Part shown: in pieces, positions 45,155-52,702 of the stretch
Layout of the letters: each line of letters opens with the position of its first letter
How positions within the stretch are numbered: position 1 is the first letter of the stretch
Assembly: GCF_003143855.1 (NCBI RefSeq)
Contig: NZ_QFRK01000050.1
Coordinates: 1 to 55,170 of the forward strand
Reading direction: 5' to 3'
DNA length: 55,170 nt
DNA from: Streptomyces sp. NWU339
Lineage (GTDB): Bacteria; Actinomycetota; Actinomycetes; Streptomycetales; Streptomycetaceae
Notes under the pieces: generated by a model
Told to the model about the DNA's origin: nothing
The model's database searches: none
The model's input: the letters and a program-made list of their open reading frames with translations, nothing else
Made by a program: the position numbers and the translations under genes

Positions 45155-46354
45155 ATGTCCGCGTCAGCGAAGTCAGCGAAGCTGCCCCCCTTCGACCCGG
45201 TCGACCCGCTCGGCCTCGACGACCTGCTGGAGCCGGAGGACCTGGCGGTCCGGGACACCGTGCGCGCCTGGGCGGGAGACCGGGTACTGCCCCACGTCGC
45301 CGACTGGTACGAGAAGGGCGAACTGCCCGGCATCCGGGAGCTGGCCCGGGAACTCGGCGGGATCGGCGCGCTCGGCATGCCCCTTCGCGGCTACGGCTGT
45401 GCGGGCGCCTCGGCCGTGCAGTACGGGCTCGCCTGCCTGGAACTGGAGGCCGCCGACTCCGGCATCCGGTCCCTGGTCTCCGTACAGGGCTCGCTCGCCA
45501 TGTACGCGATCCACCGGTTCGGCGGCGAGGAGCAGAAGCAGCGGTGGCTGCCGAAGATGGCCGCCGGTGAGGTCATCGGCTGCTTCGGGCTCACCGAACC
45601 CGACCACGGCTCCGACCCCGCGGCCATGCGGACGTACGCCAAGCGCGACGGCGGGGACTGGGTCCTGAACGGTCGCAAGATGTGGATCACCAACGGATCC
45701 GTGGCCGGTGTCGCCGTGGTGTGGGCGCAGACCGACGACGGAATCCGCGGGTTCGTGGTGCCCACCGACAGCGCCGGGTTCTCGGCGCCGGAGATCAAGC
45801 ACAAGTGGTCGCTGCGCGCCTCCGTCACCAGCGAGCTGGTACTCGACGACGTACGGCTGCCCGCCGACGCGGTACTGCCCGAGGTGACCGGGCTGCGCGG
45901 ACCGCTCAGCTGCCTGACGCACGCCCGGTACGGGATCGTCTGGGGCGCGATGGGCGCGGCGCGCGCCTGCTTCGAGGCCGCCGTCGACTACGCGAAGTCG
46001 CGGGAGCAGTTCGGGCGGCCCATCGGCGGGTTCCAGTTGACGCAGGCCAAACTCGCCGACATGGTGGTCGAACTGCACAAGGGGATACTGCTCGCCCATC
46101 ATCTCGGGCGGCGCATGGACGCCGGCCGCCTGCGTCCCGAGCAGGTCAGCTTCGGCAAGCTGAACAACGTCCGCGAGGCCATCGAGATCTGCCGCACGGC
46201 CCGCACCATCCTCGGCGCCAACGGGATCTCGCTCGAATACCCCGTGATGCGGCACGCGACGAACCTCGAATCGGTGCTCACCTACGAGGGCACCGTGGAG
46301 ATGCACCAGCTGGTGCTGGGCAAGGCGCTGACCGGGATCGACGCGTTCCGGTAG
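45155..46354 (+). CDS. Acyl-CoA dehydrogenase, glutaryl-CoA dehydrogenase-like
   Basis: The protein has 399 residues. The ATG at 45155 is seven bases after GGAGG. FAD and substrate regions are GCFGLTEPDHGSDPAAM and KMWITNGSVAGVAVVWA. The catalytic Glu is in LTYEGTVEMHQLVLGKAL, the position and context of glutaryl-CoA dehydrogenases, with HATNLESVLTYEGT before it. It should oxidise an acyl-CoA, perhaps glutaryl-CoA from lysine or aromatic catabolism; the substrate is inferred from resemblance. A palindromic operator and a 27-bp duplication precede it. Confidence 0.9.
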   Translation: MSASAKSAKLPPFDPVDPLGLDDLLEPEDLAVRDTVRAWAGDRVLPHVADWYEKGELPGIRELARELGGIGALGMPLRGYGCAGASAVQYGLACLELEAADSGIRSLVSVQGSLAMYAIHRFGGEEQKQRWLPKMAAGEVIGCFGLTEPDHGSDPAAMRTYAKRDGGDWVLNGRKMWITNGSVAGVAVVWAQTDDGIRGFVVPTDSAGFSAPEIKHKWSLRASVTSELVLDDVRLPADAVLPEVTGLRGPLSCLTHARYGIVWGAMGAARACFEAAVDYAKSREQFGRPIGGFQLTQAKLADMVVELHKGILLAHHLGRRMDAGRLRPEQVSFGKLNNVREAIEICRTARTILGANGISLEYPVMRHATNLESVLTYEGTVEMHQLVLGKALTGIDAFR

Positions 46355-46389
46355 GCCCGGTGGGGGCAGGGCCGGCGAGCGGCCCTGCC

Positions 46390-46827
46390 TCAGCTCTGGT
46401 TGTAGAAGCCGTCCGACCGGTGCGCCGCGGGCTCTCCGCTGACGACCTCGGTGTCGGCCGGGCTGAGCAGGAACACGCGGTTGGACACGCGCTCGATGGA
46501 ACCGCGCAGACCGAAGATCAGCCCGGCGGCGAAGTCGACGACGCGCTTGGCGTCACCGGCGTCCATGGCGGTGAGGTTGATGATGACGGGGATCCCGTCC
46601 CGGAACAGCTCGCCGATGGCGCGGGCGTCCCGAAAGCTGTCCGGGGTGACCGTGCCGATGCGGCGGCCCCTCTCCTCGGCGACGTCCGTGGCCACCTTGA
46701 CCCGCGGATCGGTGACCCAGGCGTCCCCCGGCTCGGTCCCGTCGGAGTAGTCGTCGTCGTAGTAACGCTCGTCTTCGTTGTCGTCGACGAGGCCAAGCCA
46801 GGCACTTGCCTTGCGTACCGATCCCAT
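46390..46827 (-). CDS. SepF-like cell division protein (paralogue)
   Basis: The protein has 145 residues. The ATG at 46827 has GAGGAGG upstream. The N-terminal amphipathic helix (MGSVRKASAWLGLVDDNED) would bind membrane, an acidic linker follows (DERYYDDDYSDGTEPGDAWV), and the SepF fold (IPVIINLTAMDAGDAKRVVD, FAAGLIFGLRGSIERVSNRV) binds FtsZ. Streptomyces has a main sepF in the division cluster plus two paralogues; this isolated copy is probably one of those (the SCO1749 position, recalled). It is divergent from the DUF5685 gene. Confidence 0.92.
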   Translation of the reverse strand: MGSVRKASAWLGLVDDNEDERYYDDDYSDGTEPGDAWVTDPRVKVATDVAEERGRRIGTVTPDSFRDARAIGELFRDGIPVIINLTAMDAGDAKRVVDFAAGLIFGLRGSIERVSNRVFLLSPADTEVVSGEPAAHRSDGFYNQS

Positions 46828-46861
46828 GGACGCCTCCTCTCACAGCGGTCCTTCTTGCTTT

Positions 46862-46890
46862 CCGCATCCCTATGGTCGTCCATGATGCGG
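46862..46890. promoter_or_regulatory. 29-bp dyad upstream of sepF-like gene
   Basis: CCGCATC (46862-46868) pairs with GATGCGG (46884-46890), with ATGG-TCGT-CCAT nested inside and a 3-base bulge. It begins 35 bases from the sepF-like ATG in the divergent 290-bp promoter region. It may be an operator or 5' leader hairpin. Confidence 0.5.
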
Positions 46891-47117
46891 ATGGCGCGCC
46901 AAGTGATGGGACGCCGCGCGGGGGGTTTGTGACGGTACTGGTGCACGACGAATCCGTCGAGAGCCCAAGCACCCCAAGGCCCCTGACATAAGCGGATGCT
47001 GACTGTGAGTGAAATATGATTCTTCTCGGCGTATGGGTGATCGGTGGCGCGTACGGGTGAACGCGACAGTCGATACGATGCCGCCGCTCCACTTCGCGGC
47101 ATCCACGGGGGAACGTC

Positions 47118-48287
47118 ATGTTCGGAATGGTCAGGCCCTGCCGGCACCGGCTCGGTGAACGGCTCACTGCTCAGTGGACGGCACACCTGTGCGGGCTGTG
47201 CCTGGCGTTGCGCGGGGACCACGGGCAGCTCGCACGCGTGGTCACCAACTACGACGGGCTGCTCGTCTCGGTCCTGACGGAGGCTCAGGCGACGCGCGCG
47301 GACGCCGGACGACGCACGGCGGGGCCGTGTCCGCTGCGCGGCATGCGGACCGCCTCCGTCGCACACGGTGAGGGCGCACGACTCGCGGCGGCCGTCTCGC
47401 TGGTCCTGGCCTCCGCCAAGGTGCGCGACCATGTGGCCGACGGGGACGGGCTGCTGGCCCGCCGACCGGTGGCGCGCGCCGCGCGCCGCGTCGCCGAGAG
47501 CTGGGACCGGGCCGGGGCGCGGACCGGTTCGGACGTCGGGTTCGACACGGCCGTCCTGGTCGACGCCGTCGACCGGCAGACCGGCATCGAGGCATTGGCC
47601 GGGCCGGGCACCCCGATCCTCACCGTCACCGAACCGACCGAGACCGCCACCGCGGCGGCCTTCGCGCACACCGCGGTGCTCGCCGGGCGCCCGCACAACG
47701 CCGGGCCGCTCGCCGAGGCCGGGCGTCTCTTCGGCCGGCTCGCCCATCTCCTGGACGCCGTGGAGGACCGGGAGGCCGATGCCGCGGCGGGCGCGTGGAA
47801 CCCCCTCGCCGCCACCGGCACCCCCCTCACCGAGGTCCGCCGGCTCGCCGACGACGCCGTGCACGGCATCCGGCTCGCGCTGCGCGAGGTGGAGTTCGGT
47901 GACGGCACTCTGGCGTACCGGCTGCTCGTCCATGAACTGCCCAACTCCGTCCACCGTGCCTTCGACACCGTCTCTTGTGCCCACGGCTCCGGCCCCTACG
48001 CACCGCCCGGCACACCGGGCGTGCCCGGTGGTCCCGGAGGCCCGACGCCGCCCGAGCCGCCGCGCCGCGACCGGCGCGGGCTGCTCGCCGGCTGCGCCGT
48101 GTGGCTGGGACTGGCCTGTACGTGCCAGATGTGCTGCGGCACTTACGAGGACCCCTGGAGCCGGGAGCACAAGGAGGCGGTCTGCTCCCGGTGCGACTGC
48201 GGCGGGTGCTGCGACTGCTGCAACTGCTGTGAGTGCTGCAGCTGCTGCGGCGAGGACGGCGGCTGCGACTGCGGCTGCGACTGCTGA
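47118..48287 (+). CDS. DUF5685 family protein with Cys-rich tail
   Basis: The protein has 389 residues. The ATG at 47118 follows GGGGGA. The N-terminus (MFGMVRPCRHRLGERLTAQW, THLCGLCLAL-like spacing CGLCL) has conserved Cys pairs, and a central helical region of ~240 residues has many Ala and Leu (GRLFGRLAHLLDAVEDREAD). A Pro/Gly linker is followed by a short hydrophobic stretch (GLLAGCAVWLGLACTCQMCC) and then a tail in which about half the residues are Cys in CC, CDC and CECC pairs. Fe-S, zinc or palmitoyl-like roles are possible, but none is known. It is divergent from the sepF-like gene. Confidence 0.82.
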   Translation: MFGMVRPCRHRLGERLTAQWTAHLCGLCLALRGDHGQLARVVTNYDGLLVSVLTEAQATRADAGRRTAGPCPLRGMRTASVAHGEGARLAAAVSLVLASAKVRDHVADGDGLLARRPVARAARRVAESWDRAGARTGSDVGFDTAVLVDAVDRQTGIEALAGPGTPILTVTEPTETATAAAFAHTAVLAGRPHNAGPLAEAGRLFGRLAHLLDAVEDREADAAAGAWNPLAATGTPLTEVRRLADDAVHGIRLALREVEFGDGTLAYRLLVHELPNSVHRAFDTVSCAHGSGPYAPPGTPGVPGGPGGPTPPEPPRRDRRGLLAGCAVWLGLACTCQMCCGTYEDPWSREHKEAVCSRCDCGGCCDCCNCCECCSCCGEDGGCDCGCDC

Positions 48288-48329
48288 ACCGGCGTCAGGG
48301 GAGACGTTCGAAGGGGGCTCCGTAGAAGG

Positions 48330-48383
48330 AACCGGAGGGGCCGACGGGGGAACCGGAGGGGAATCAGAGGGCAACCGGAGGGG
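48330..48383 (+). repeat. Three AACCGGAGGGG direct repeats
   Basis: Copies start at 48330, 48351 and 48373, 21-22 bases apart, i.e. two helical turns. They lie ~200 bp upstream of the secreted protease gene and ~40 bp after the DUF5685 stop. A regulatory role is possible but unsupported. Confidence 0.6.
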
Positions 48384-48576
48384 CGACTTCCGGACACCTC
48401 GAGGCGGGTGACGGCCGAAAGGCACTCTTGCGCCGACCGGTCGTTCGGCCGAATACTCACCCCCAGCGCTTGTCAGGGGCACGGCATGTTCGGAATCCGG
48501 ACGGCCGGTCCCCTGACTGCGCCTCACGGGCCCGAACCCCACGGGGCCCCCTACTTCCTTTGTGGAGGAACGAGAA

Positions 48577-49482
48577 GTGAGGATCAAGCGCACCACCCCC
48601 CGCAGCGGCATCTCGAGACGCACCCGGCTGATCGCCGTCTCCACCGGCCTCGTGGCCGCCGCCGCGATCGCGATCCCCAGCGCGAACGCGTCCGAAGCAC
48701 CCACCACCTTCAGCTCCGCCGAGCTCAACAGCGTCAGCGGATCGGTGCTGAAGGCCGACATCCCTGGCACCGCCTGGGCCGTCGACAGCAAGACCAACCG
48801 GGTCGTCGTCACCGTCGACAGCACGGTGTCCCAGGCCGAGATCGCGCAGATCAAGCAGCAGGCCGGTGCCGACGCCGGCGCGCTGCAGATCAAGCGCACG
48901 CCCGGTACGTTCAGCAAGCTCATCCAGGGCGGCGACGCCATCTACGCGAGTAGCTGGCGCTGCTCCCTCGGCTTCAACGTCCGCAGCAGCAGCGGTGTCG
49001 AGTACTTCCTGACCGCCGGTCACTGCACCGACGGCGCGGGCACCTGGTACTCCAACTCCGCCCGCACCACGGCCATCGGCACGACCGCCGGCTCCAGCTT
49101 CCCGGGCAACGACTACGGCATCGTGCGCTACACCGGTTCCGTCAGCCGCCCCGGCACCGCGAACGGCGTCGACATCACCCGCGCGGCCACCCCGGCCGTG
49201 GGCACCACCGTCATCCGTGACGGCTCCACCACGGGCACGCACAGCGGCCGGGTCACCGCGCTCAACGCGACCGTGAACTACGGCGGCGGCGACATCGTCT
49301 CGGGCCTCATCCAGACCAACGTGTGCGCCGAGCCCGGTGACTCCGGTGGTTCGCTGTACGGCAGCAACGGCACCGCGTACGGTCTGACCTCCGGCGGCAG
49401 CGGCAACTGCAGCACCGGCGGCACGACCTTCTTCCAGCCGGTGACGGAGGCCCTGAGCGCCTACGGCGTCAGCGTCTACTAG
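48577..49482 (+). CDS. Streptogrisin-like secreted serine protease (S1 family)
   Basis: The protein has 301 residues. The GTG at 48577 has GGAGG eight bases upstream; an in-frame GTG at 48562 is less well placed. A signal peptide (RLIAVSTGLVAAAAIAIPSA) is followed by a short prodomain (~75 residues; VLKADIPGTAWAVDSKTNRV). The mature chymotrypsin-fold domain begins near GGDAIYASSWRCSLGFNV. The triad is His in FLTAGHCTDG, Asp in NDYGIVRYTG and Ser in EPGDSGGSLYG; two disulfide pairs are expected. It resembles S. griseus protease B. The prodomain acts as folding chaperone and inhibitor. A 16-bp terminator follows. Confidence 0.94.
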   Translation: MRIKRTTPRSGISRRTRLIAVSTGLVAAAAIAIPSANASEAPTTFSSAELNSVSGSVLKADIPGTAWAVDSKTNRVVVTVDSTVSQAEIAQIKQQAGADAGALQIKRTPGTFSKLIQGGDAIYASSWRCSLGFNVRSSSGVEYFLTAGHCTDGAGTWYSNSARTTAIGTTAGSSFPGNDYGIVRYTGSVSRPGTANGVDITRAATPAVGTTVIRDGSTTGTHSGRVTALNATVNYGGGDIVSGLIQTNVCAEPGDSGGSLYGSNGTAYGLTSGGSGNCSTGGTTFFQPVTEALSAYGVSVY

Positions 49483-49573
49483 GTCCACCGGGTCGACGGA
49501 CCAGCAGCGGGCCGTCCAGGAGGACGGGTCGGGGGCCGGCCGGTACCACCGGCCCCCGCAGCCGGCAGCATGA

Positions 49574-49609
49574 CGAGCCCCCGCACGGCAACCGCCGTGC
49601 GGGGGCTCG
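49574..49609 (+). terminator. Terminator after the protease gene
   Basis: A perfect 16-bp stem (49574-49589 with 49594-49609) closes on AACC. It lies ~90 bases after the protease stop, before the tnpB element begins. Confidence 0.85.
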
Positions 49610-49650
49610 CTCTTGTGGGGGCACGGAGTTACCTGTTTCTTGCGAGGAGG

Positions 49651-49670
49651 CCCCGGCGTGCACGCCGGGG
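49651..49670 (+). repeat. Left-end subterminal hairpin of the element
   Basis: A perfect 8-bp stem with loop TGCA lies 18 bases inside the inferred left end. IS200/IS605 elements use such hairpins for recognition by the Y1 transposase. Confidence 0.7.
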
Positions 49671-49902
49671 AGGAATCGCATCCGGGTGTCGCGACGCGGA
49701 GCGTCGCCGCATCCGGTCCGGGGCTCGGAGCGCCCGTACCGCTGTTGTTGTCGCCGGGTTGATGCGAACGCGTGTGCCCGTGGTCGCCGGTGGGGGTGGT
49801 GACCGTGGGATCGGGGTGCGTCTGTGCGGCTGTCGTACGTACGGTCCCTCAAGGAGCCCGAGGCGGCACAGTGTCCCGTGCGGGAGCGAGATCGGGGGCG
49901 CG

Positions 49903-51123
49903 ATGGCGCAGGTGCGGGCGGATGCGGGGGCCGGGCATGCCCGGTACACCTACCGGTTGCGCGTGTCGTCCGCTGCCCGCACCGTCCTGGCGGCGGAGCG
50001 GGACCGGTGCCGCTGGGTGTGGAACGAATGCGTCGCCAAGTCCAGGGCCGTGCACCTGCACAACAAGTCCACCGGCCAAAAGGCCACGTGCGGCCCGGCT
50101 CAGCTCGACAGGATGCTGACCGAGGCCCGCGCCCGCACGCCGTGGCTGCGTGCGGGCTCGTCGGTTCCCCAGCAGCAGGTCATCCGCGACTTCGGCCGCT
50201 CCCGCGCCAAGGCGCACAAGGACATCAAGGAGCGCCTGCCCGGGGCGCGCCGGGCCGGGATGCCGCAGTGGAAGACCAAATGCGAGGCACTGCCGACCCT
50301 CAACTACACCCGGCGCGGGTTCCGGTTGAAGGACGGCCGGCTGCACCTGGCGGGCGGCATCGCCGTGACGGTGGTCTGGTCGCGGGAACTGCCGGCCGAG
50401 CCGTCCTCGGTACGCCTGTACCAGGACAGCCTCGGCCACTGGTACTGCTCGTTCGTCGTCCCCGCCCGGCTCCAGCCCCTGCCGAAGACCGGCCAGGTCC
50501 TCGGCGTCGACTGGGGCGTGAGGGAGACCGCGACCACCACGTCCGACGCGCACGACCTGCCGCACGCCGAGCACGGCAGGAAGGCCCGAACCAAGCTGGC
50601 CCGATACGACCGGATGATGGCCCGCCGCAGGCCGAAGAGGGGCGAGGCGACCTCGAAGGGCTACCACAAGGCGAGGAAACTGCGGGCGAAGACCCACAAG
50701 AAGGTCGCCCGGCAGCGGGCGGACACCGGCCGCAAGTGGGCCAAGAAGGTGGTCCGCGACCACGACGCCATCGCGGTCGAGGACTTCCGACCGAAGTTCC
50801 TGGCCAGGACCACCATGGCCCGCAAGGCAGCCGACGCCGCCATCGGCGCCACCAAGGCCGCCCTGATCGAGATGGGCCGCAAACACGGGCGGGACATCCG
50901 TCTCGTCCATCCCGCGCACACCACGATGGACTGCGCGCACTGCGATGCGAGAGCCAAGCACGCACTGCCGCTGGGTGAGCGCACCTACACCTGCACCGCC
51001 TGCGGAACCGTGTCCCCACGGGACAAGAACTCCGCACGCGTCATGCTCGTCCGGGCTGGTCTCCACCCGGCTGGTGCCGAGGGCGCAAGACCTCCCGGAG
51101 TGCTGCTCCGGGAGGCGGCCTGA
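49903..51123 (+). CDS. tnpB: TnpB, RNA-guided nuclease of IS200/IS605 type
   Basis: The protein has 406 residues from the ATG at 49903; an open frame extends upstream but is not TnpB-like. The N-terminal beta/helix region (YTYRLRVSSAARTVLAAERD, RCRWVWNECVAKSRA) is the wedge/REC-type OrfB domain. RuvC-I is LGVDWGVRETAT (Asp), RuvC-II is AIAVEDFRPKF (Glu), and a zinc finger (C-x2-C at CAHC, then CTAC) leads into RuvC-III with Asp in SPRDKNSARVM. All catalytic residues are present, so it appears active. TnpB cuts DNA matching a guide in its own right-end RNA, helping element retention. Confidence 0.92.
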   Translation: MAQVRADAGAGHARYTYRLRVSSAARTVLAAERDRCRWVWNECVAKSRAVHLHNKSTGQKATCGPAQLDRMLTEARARTPWLRAGSSVPQQQVIRDFGRSRAKAHKDIKERLPGARRAGMPQWKTKCEALPTLNYTRRGFRLKDGRLHLAGGIAVTVVWSRELPAEPSSVRLYQDSLGHWYCSFVVPARLQPLPKTGQVLGVDWGVRETATTTSDAHDLPHAEHGRKARTKLARYDRMMARRRPKRGEATSKGYHKARKLRAKTHKKVARQRADTGRKWAKKVVRDHDAIAVEDFRPKFLARTTMARKAADAAIGATKAALIEMGRKHGRDIRLVHPAHTTMDCAHCDARAKHALPLGERTYTCTACGTVSPRDKNSARVMLVRAGLHPAGAEGARPPGVLLREAA

Positions 51124-51161
51124 GCCAGGAATCCCCTCCCCGGAGGGAGGGGAGGATTCAA
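51091..51161 (+). ncRNA. Predicted omega/reRNA scaffold at tnpB 3' end
   Basis: In related elements the guide RNA spans the tnpB 3' end and right end. Here a perfect 10-bp hairpin CCTCCCGGAG-TGCTG-CTCCGGGAGG (51091-51115) and the right-end hairpin (51133-51152) form a plausible scaffold, so the guide would be the flank from 51162 on. The 5' end and processing are unknown. Confidence 0.55.
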
Positions 51162-51408
51162 TTTCCAGACTGCGAACGTCAGCGAGACCCCGGAGGCCTC
51201 CACGCCCCAGACCCTCTCGATCGCGGCGGCCGGAAACCTCGCCTCGACGCTCGTCGAGGACCTCGGCGCCGACGCGGCGGGAACGTACTACGACGCGAAG
51301 AGCAAGAGCCTCGTGGTGAACGTGCTCGACGAGGCCGCCGCCGAGACCGTCGAGGCGGCCGGAGCCAAGGCGAGAGTCGTGGCGAAGTGCCTGCGGTACG
51401 CACACGGA
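51162..51408 (+). pseudogene. Orphan prodomain fragment of a streptogrisin-type protease
   Basis: Immediately after the element's right end, one frame reads NVSETPEASTPQTLSIAAAG, NLASTLVEDLGADAAGTYYD and SLVVNVLDEAAAETVEAAGA. This is the alpha-lytic/streptogrisin prodomain pattern (ADLG-AGTYYD, LVVNV-DEAAAE, AGAKARVV). It is not the prodomain of the intact upstream protease. The mature domain is absent: after ARVVAKC the sequence degrades into a terminator-like hairpin. The signal peptide and start are also gone, so this is a remnant, left after insertion and/or deletion. Confidence 0.8.
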
Positions 51409-51443
51409 CGTCCCGTCCCTCCATGCGAGGGGCGGGACGTTTT
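51409..51443 (+). terminator. Terminator after the prodomain remnant
   Basis: A 12-bp stem (51409-51420 with 51428-51439, one G-U pair) closes on CCATGCG and is followed by TTTTC. Confidence 0.75.
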
Positions 51444-51588
51444 CGTGTGTCCGCCCGGTGCGGGAGGCACGGTCGCCGTGCGGTGTTCTGTCACGCATTG
51501 CACCCAACAGGCCTGTTTATTCCACTTGATGACTCCTTATCAGGTGGCGTCGTGCGCTGTCGGCTGTCGCGGAAAGTTTTTACCGACG

Positions 51589-51623
51589 CGTAACTTCCCT
51601 GTGTGGCTACTCGCCCGTAACTT
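51589..51623 (+). promoter_or_regulatory. CGTAACTT direct repeats upstream of the lipase gene
   Basis: CGTAACTT occurs at 51589-51596 and 51616-51623, 27 bases apart, about 90-120 bp before the lipase start. They may be activator sites. This is speculative. Confidence 0.4.
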
Positions 51624-51707
51624 GACGAGTGAACAACATCCTCGTGATCCGGGTCACAGGGCGCAAGGCCGTCGCATTCTCCCCTCGACGCGCAAGGAGA
51701 TCACTCG

Positions 51708-52571
51708 ATGCTGCCCTGGAAGCGAGTGGCCAGACCGCTGGCCGCACTGCTGCTGGCCACCGCGGCCCTCACCGTCCCCACCGCCACCGGCGCCCACGCC
51801 GCGGCTGCACCCGGCTCGGGCTGGAACGACTACACCTGCAAGCCGTCCGCCGCCCATCCCCGTCCCGTCGTCCTGGTCCACGGCACCTTCGGGAACTCCG
51901 TCGACAACTGGCTGGGCCTCGCGCCCTATCTGAAGCACCGCGGCTACTGCGTCTTCTCCCTCGACTACGGTCAGCTCGCCGGAGTCCCCCTCTTCCACGG
52001 CCTCGGCCCCATCGAGCGGTCCGCGGAACAACTCGACGCCTTCGTCGACAAGGTGCTCGCCGCGACCGGCGCCACCAAGGCCGACCTCGTCGGACACTCG
52101 CAGGGCGGCATGATGCCCCGCTACTACCTCAAGTTCCTCGGCGGAGCCGACGAGGTGAACGCCCTCGTCGGGATCGCGCCCAGCAACCACGGCACCACCC
52201 TCAGCGGCCTCACCAACCTGCTGCCCTACTTCCCGGGCGCCGGGGACCTGCTGAACGAGACCACCCCCGCCCTCGCCCAGCAGATCGCCGGCTCCGACTT
52301 CCTCACCAAGCTGAACGCGGGCGGCGACACCGTGCCCGGCGTCCGCTACACCGTCCTCGCCACCCGGTACGACGAGGTGGTCACCCCCTACCGCAGCCAG
52401 TACCTGAGCGGGCCGAACGTGCGCAACGTCCTGCTCCAGGACCTGTGCCCGCTCGACCTGTCCGAGCATCTGGCGATCGGGCTGCTCGACCGGATCGCCT
52501 TCCACGAAGTCGCCAACGCCCTGGACCCGGCCAACGCCCGCCCCACCACCTGCGCTTCGGTGTTCAGCTGA
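51708..52571 (+). CDS. Secreted alpha/beta-hydrolase lipase
   Basis: The protein has 287 residues. The ATG at 51708 follows AAGGAGA. A signal peptide (RPLAALLLATAALTVPTATG, cleaved near AHAAAAPG) is followed by the lipase fold: oxyanion region VVLVHGTFGNSV, nucleophile elbow LVGHSQGGMMPRYYLKFLGG, Asp in TRYDEVVTPY and His in SEHLAIGLLDR. It resembles Streptomyces extracellular triacylglycerol lipases. Four Cys could form two disulfides. The stop codon is the first TGA of a 16-bp tandem repeat. Confidence 0.9.
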   Translation: MLPWKRVARPLAALLLATAALTVPTATGAHAAAAPGSGWNDYTCKPSAAHPRPVVLVHGTFGNSVDNWLGLAPYLKHRGYCVFSLDYGQLAGVPLFHGLGPIERSAEQLDAFVDKVLAATGATKADLVGHSQGGMMPRYYLKFLGGADEVNALVGIAPSNHGTTLSGLTNLLPYFPGAGDLLNETTPALAQQIAGSDFLTKLNAGGDTVPGVRYTVLATRYDEVVTPYRSQYLSGPNVRNVLLQDLCPLDLSEHLAIGLLDRIAFHEVANALDPANARPTTCASVFS

Positions 52572-52648
52572 CACGTGTAGCCGGTGACACGTGTAGTCGG
52601 TGATACGTGTAGTCGGTGACACGTGCGACCGGTGACGCGCATGCCGGG
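52569..52648 (+). repeat. 16-bp tandem repeats (TGACACGTGTAG[CT]CGG) overlapping the lipase stop
   Basis: Units at 52569, 52585, 52601, 52617 and (diverged) 52633 are 16 bases each. The first three carry ACACGTGT-type palindromes around CACGTG or TACGTG. They begin with the stop codon, so they lie in the 3' untranslated region, just before a terminator. Confidence 0.9.
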
Positions 52649-52682
52649 GGCCTGTCCGGCCTGAGCCGCCGGACAGGCCCCC
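52646..52682. terminator. Bidirectional terminator between lipase and LPMO genes
   Basis: A perfect 15-bp stem (52646-52660 with 52668-52682) closes on CTGAGCC between convergent genes. Confidence 0.85.
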
Positions 52683-52702
52683 GGGTACCGGGCGGAACCG
52701 GG

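Larger units (their letters stand above)
49633..51161 (+). mobile_element. tnpB-only IS200/IS605-type element
   Basis: The right end is clear: GAAT (51129-51132), a perfect 8-bp hairpin with loop CGGA (51133-51152), then AGGATTCAA ending in TCAA (51158-51161), the same guide and cleavage arrangement as recalled for IS608 (G_R GAAT, C_R TCAA). The left end has a hairpin CCCCGGCG-TGCA-CGCCGGGG (49651-49670) preceded by TTAC (49629-49632), the IS608 target, so the element probably starts at 49633; this boundary is less certain because no AAAG-type guide is seen. There is no tnpA and no target duplication, so the element would need a transposase in trans. Confidence 0.75.

Noticed and set aside
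49570..49902. N-terminal extension of TnpB, or a tnpA remnant, in the element's left part
   Set aside because: The upstream frame has no Y1 HUH motif or TnpB similarity. It overlaps the protease terminator and the left hairpin.
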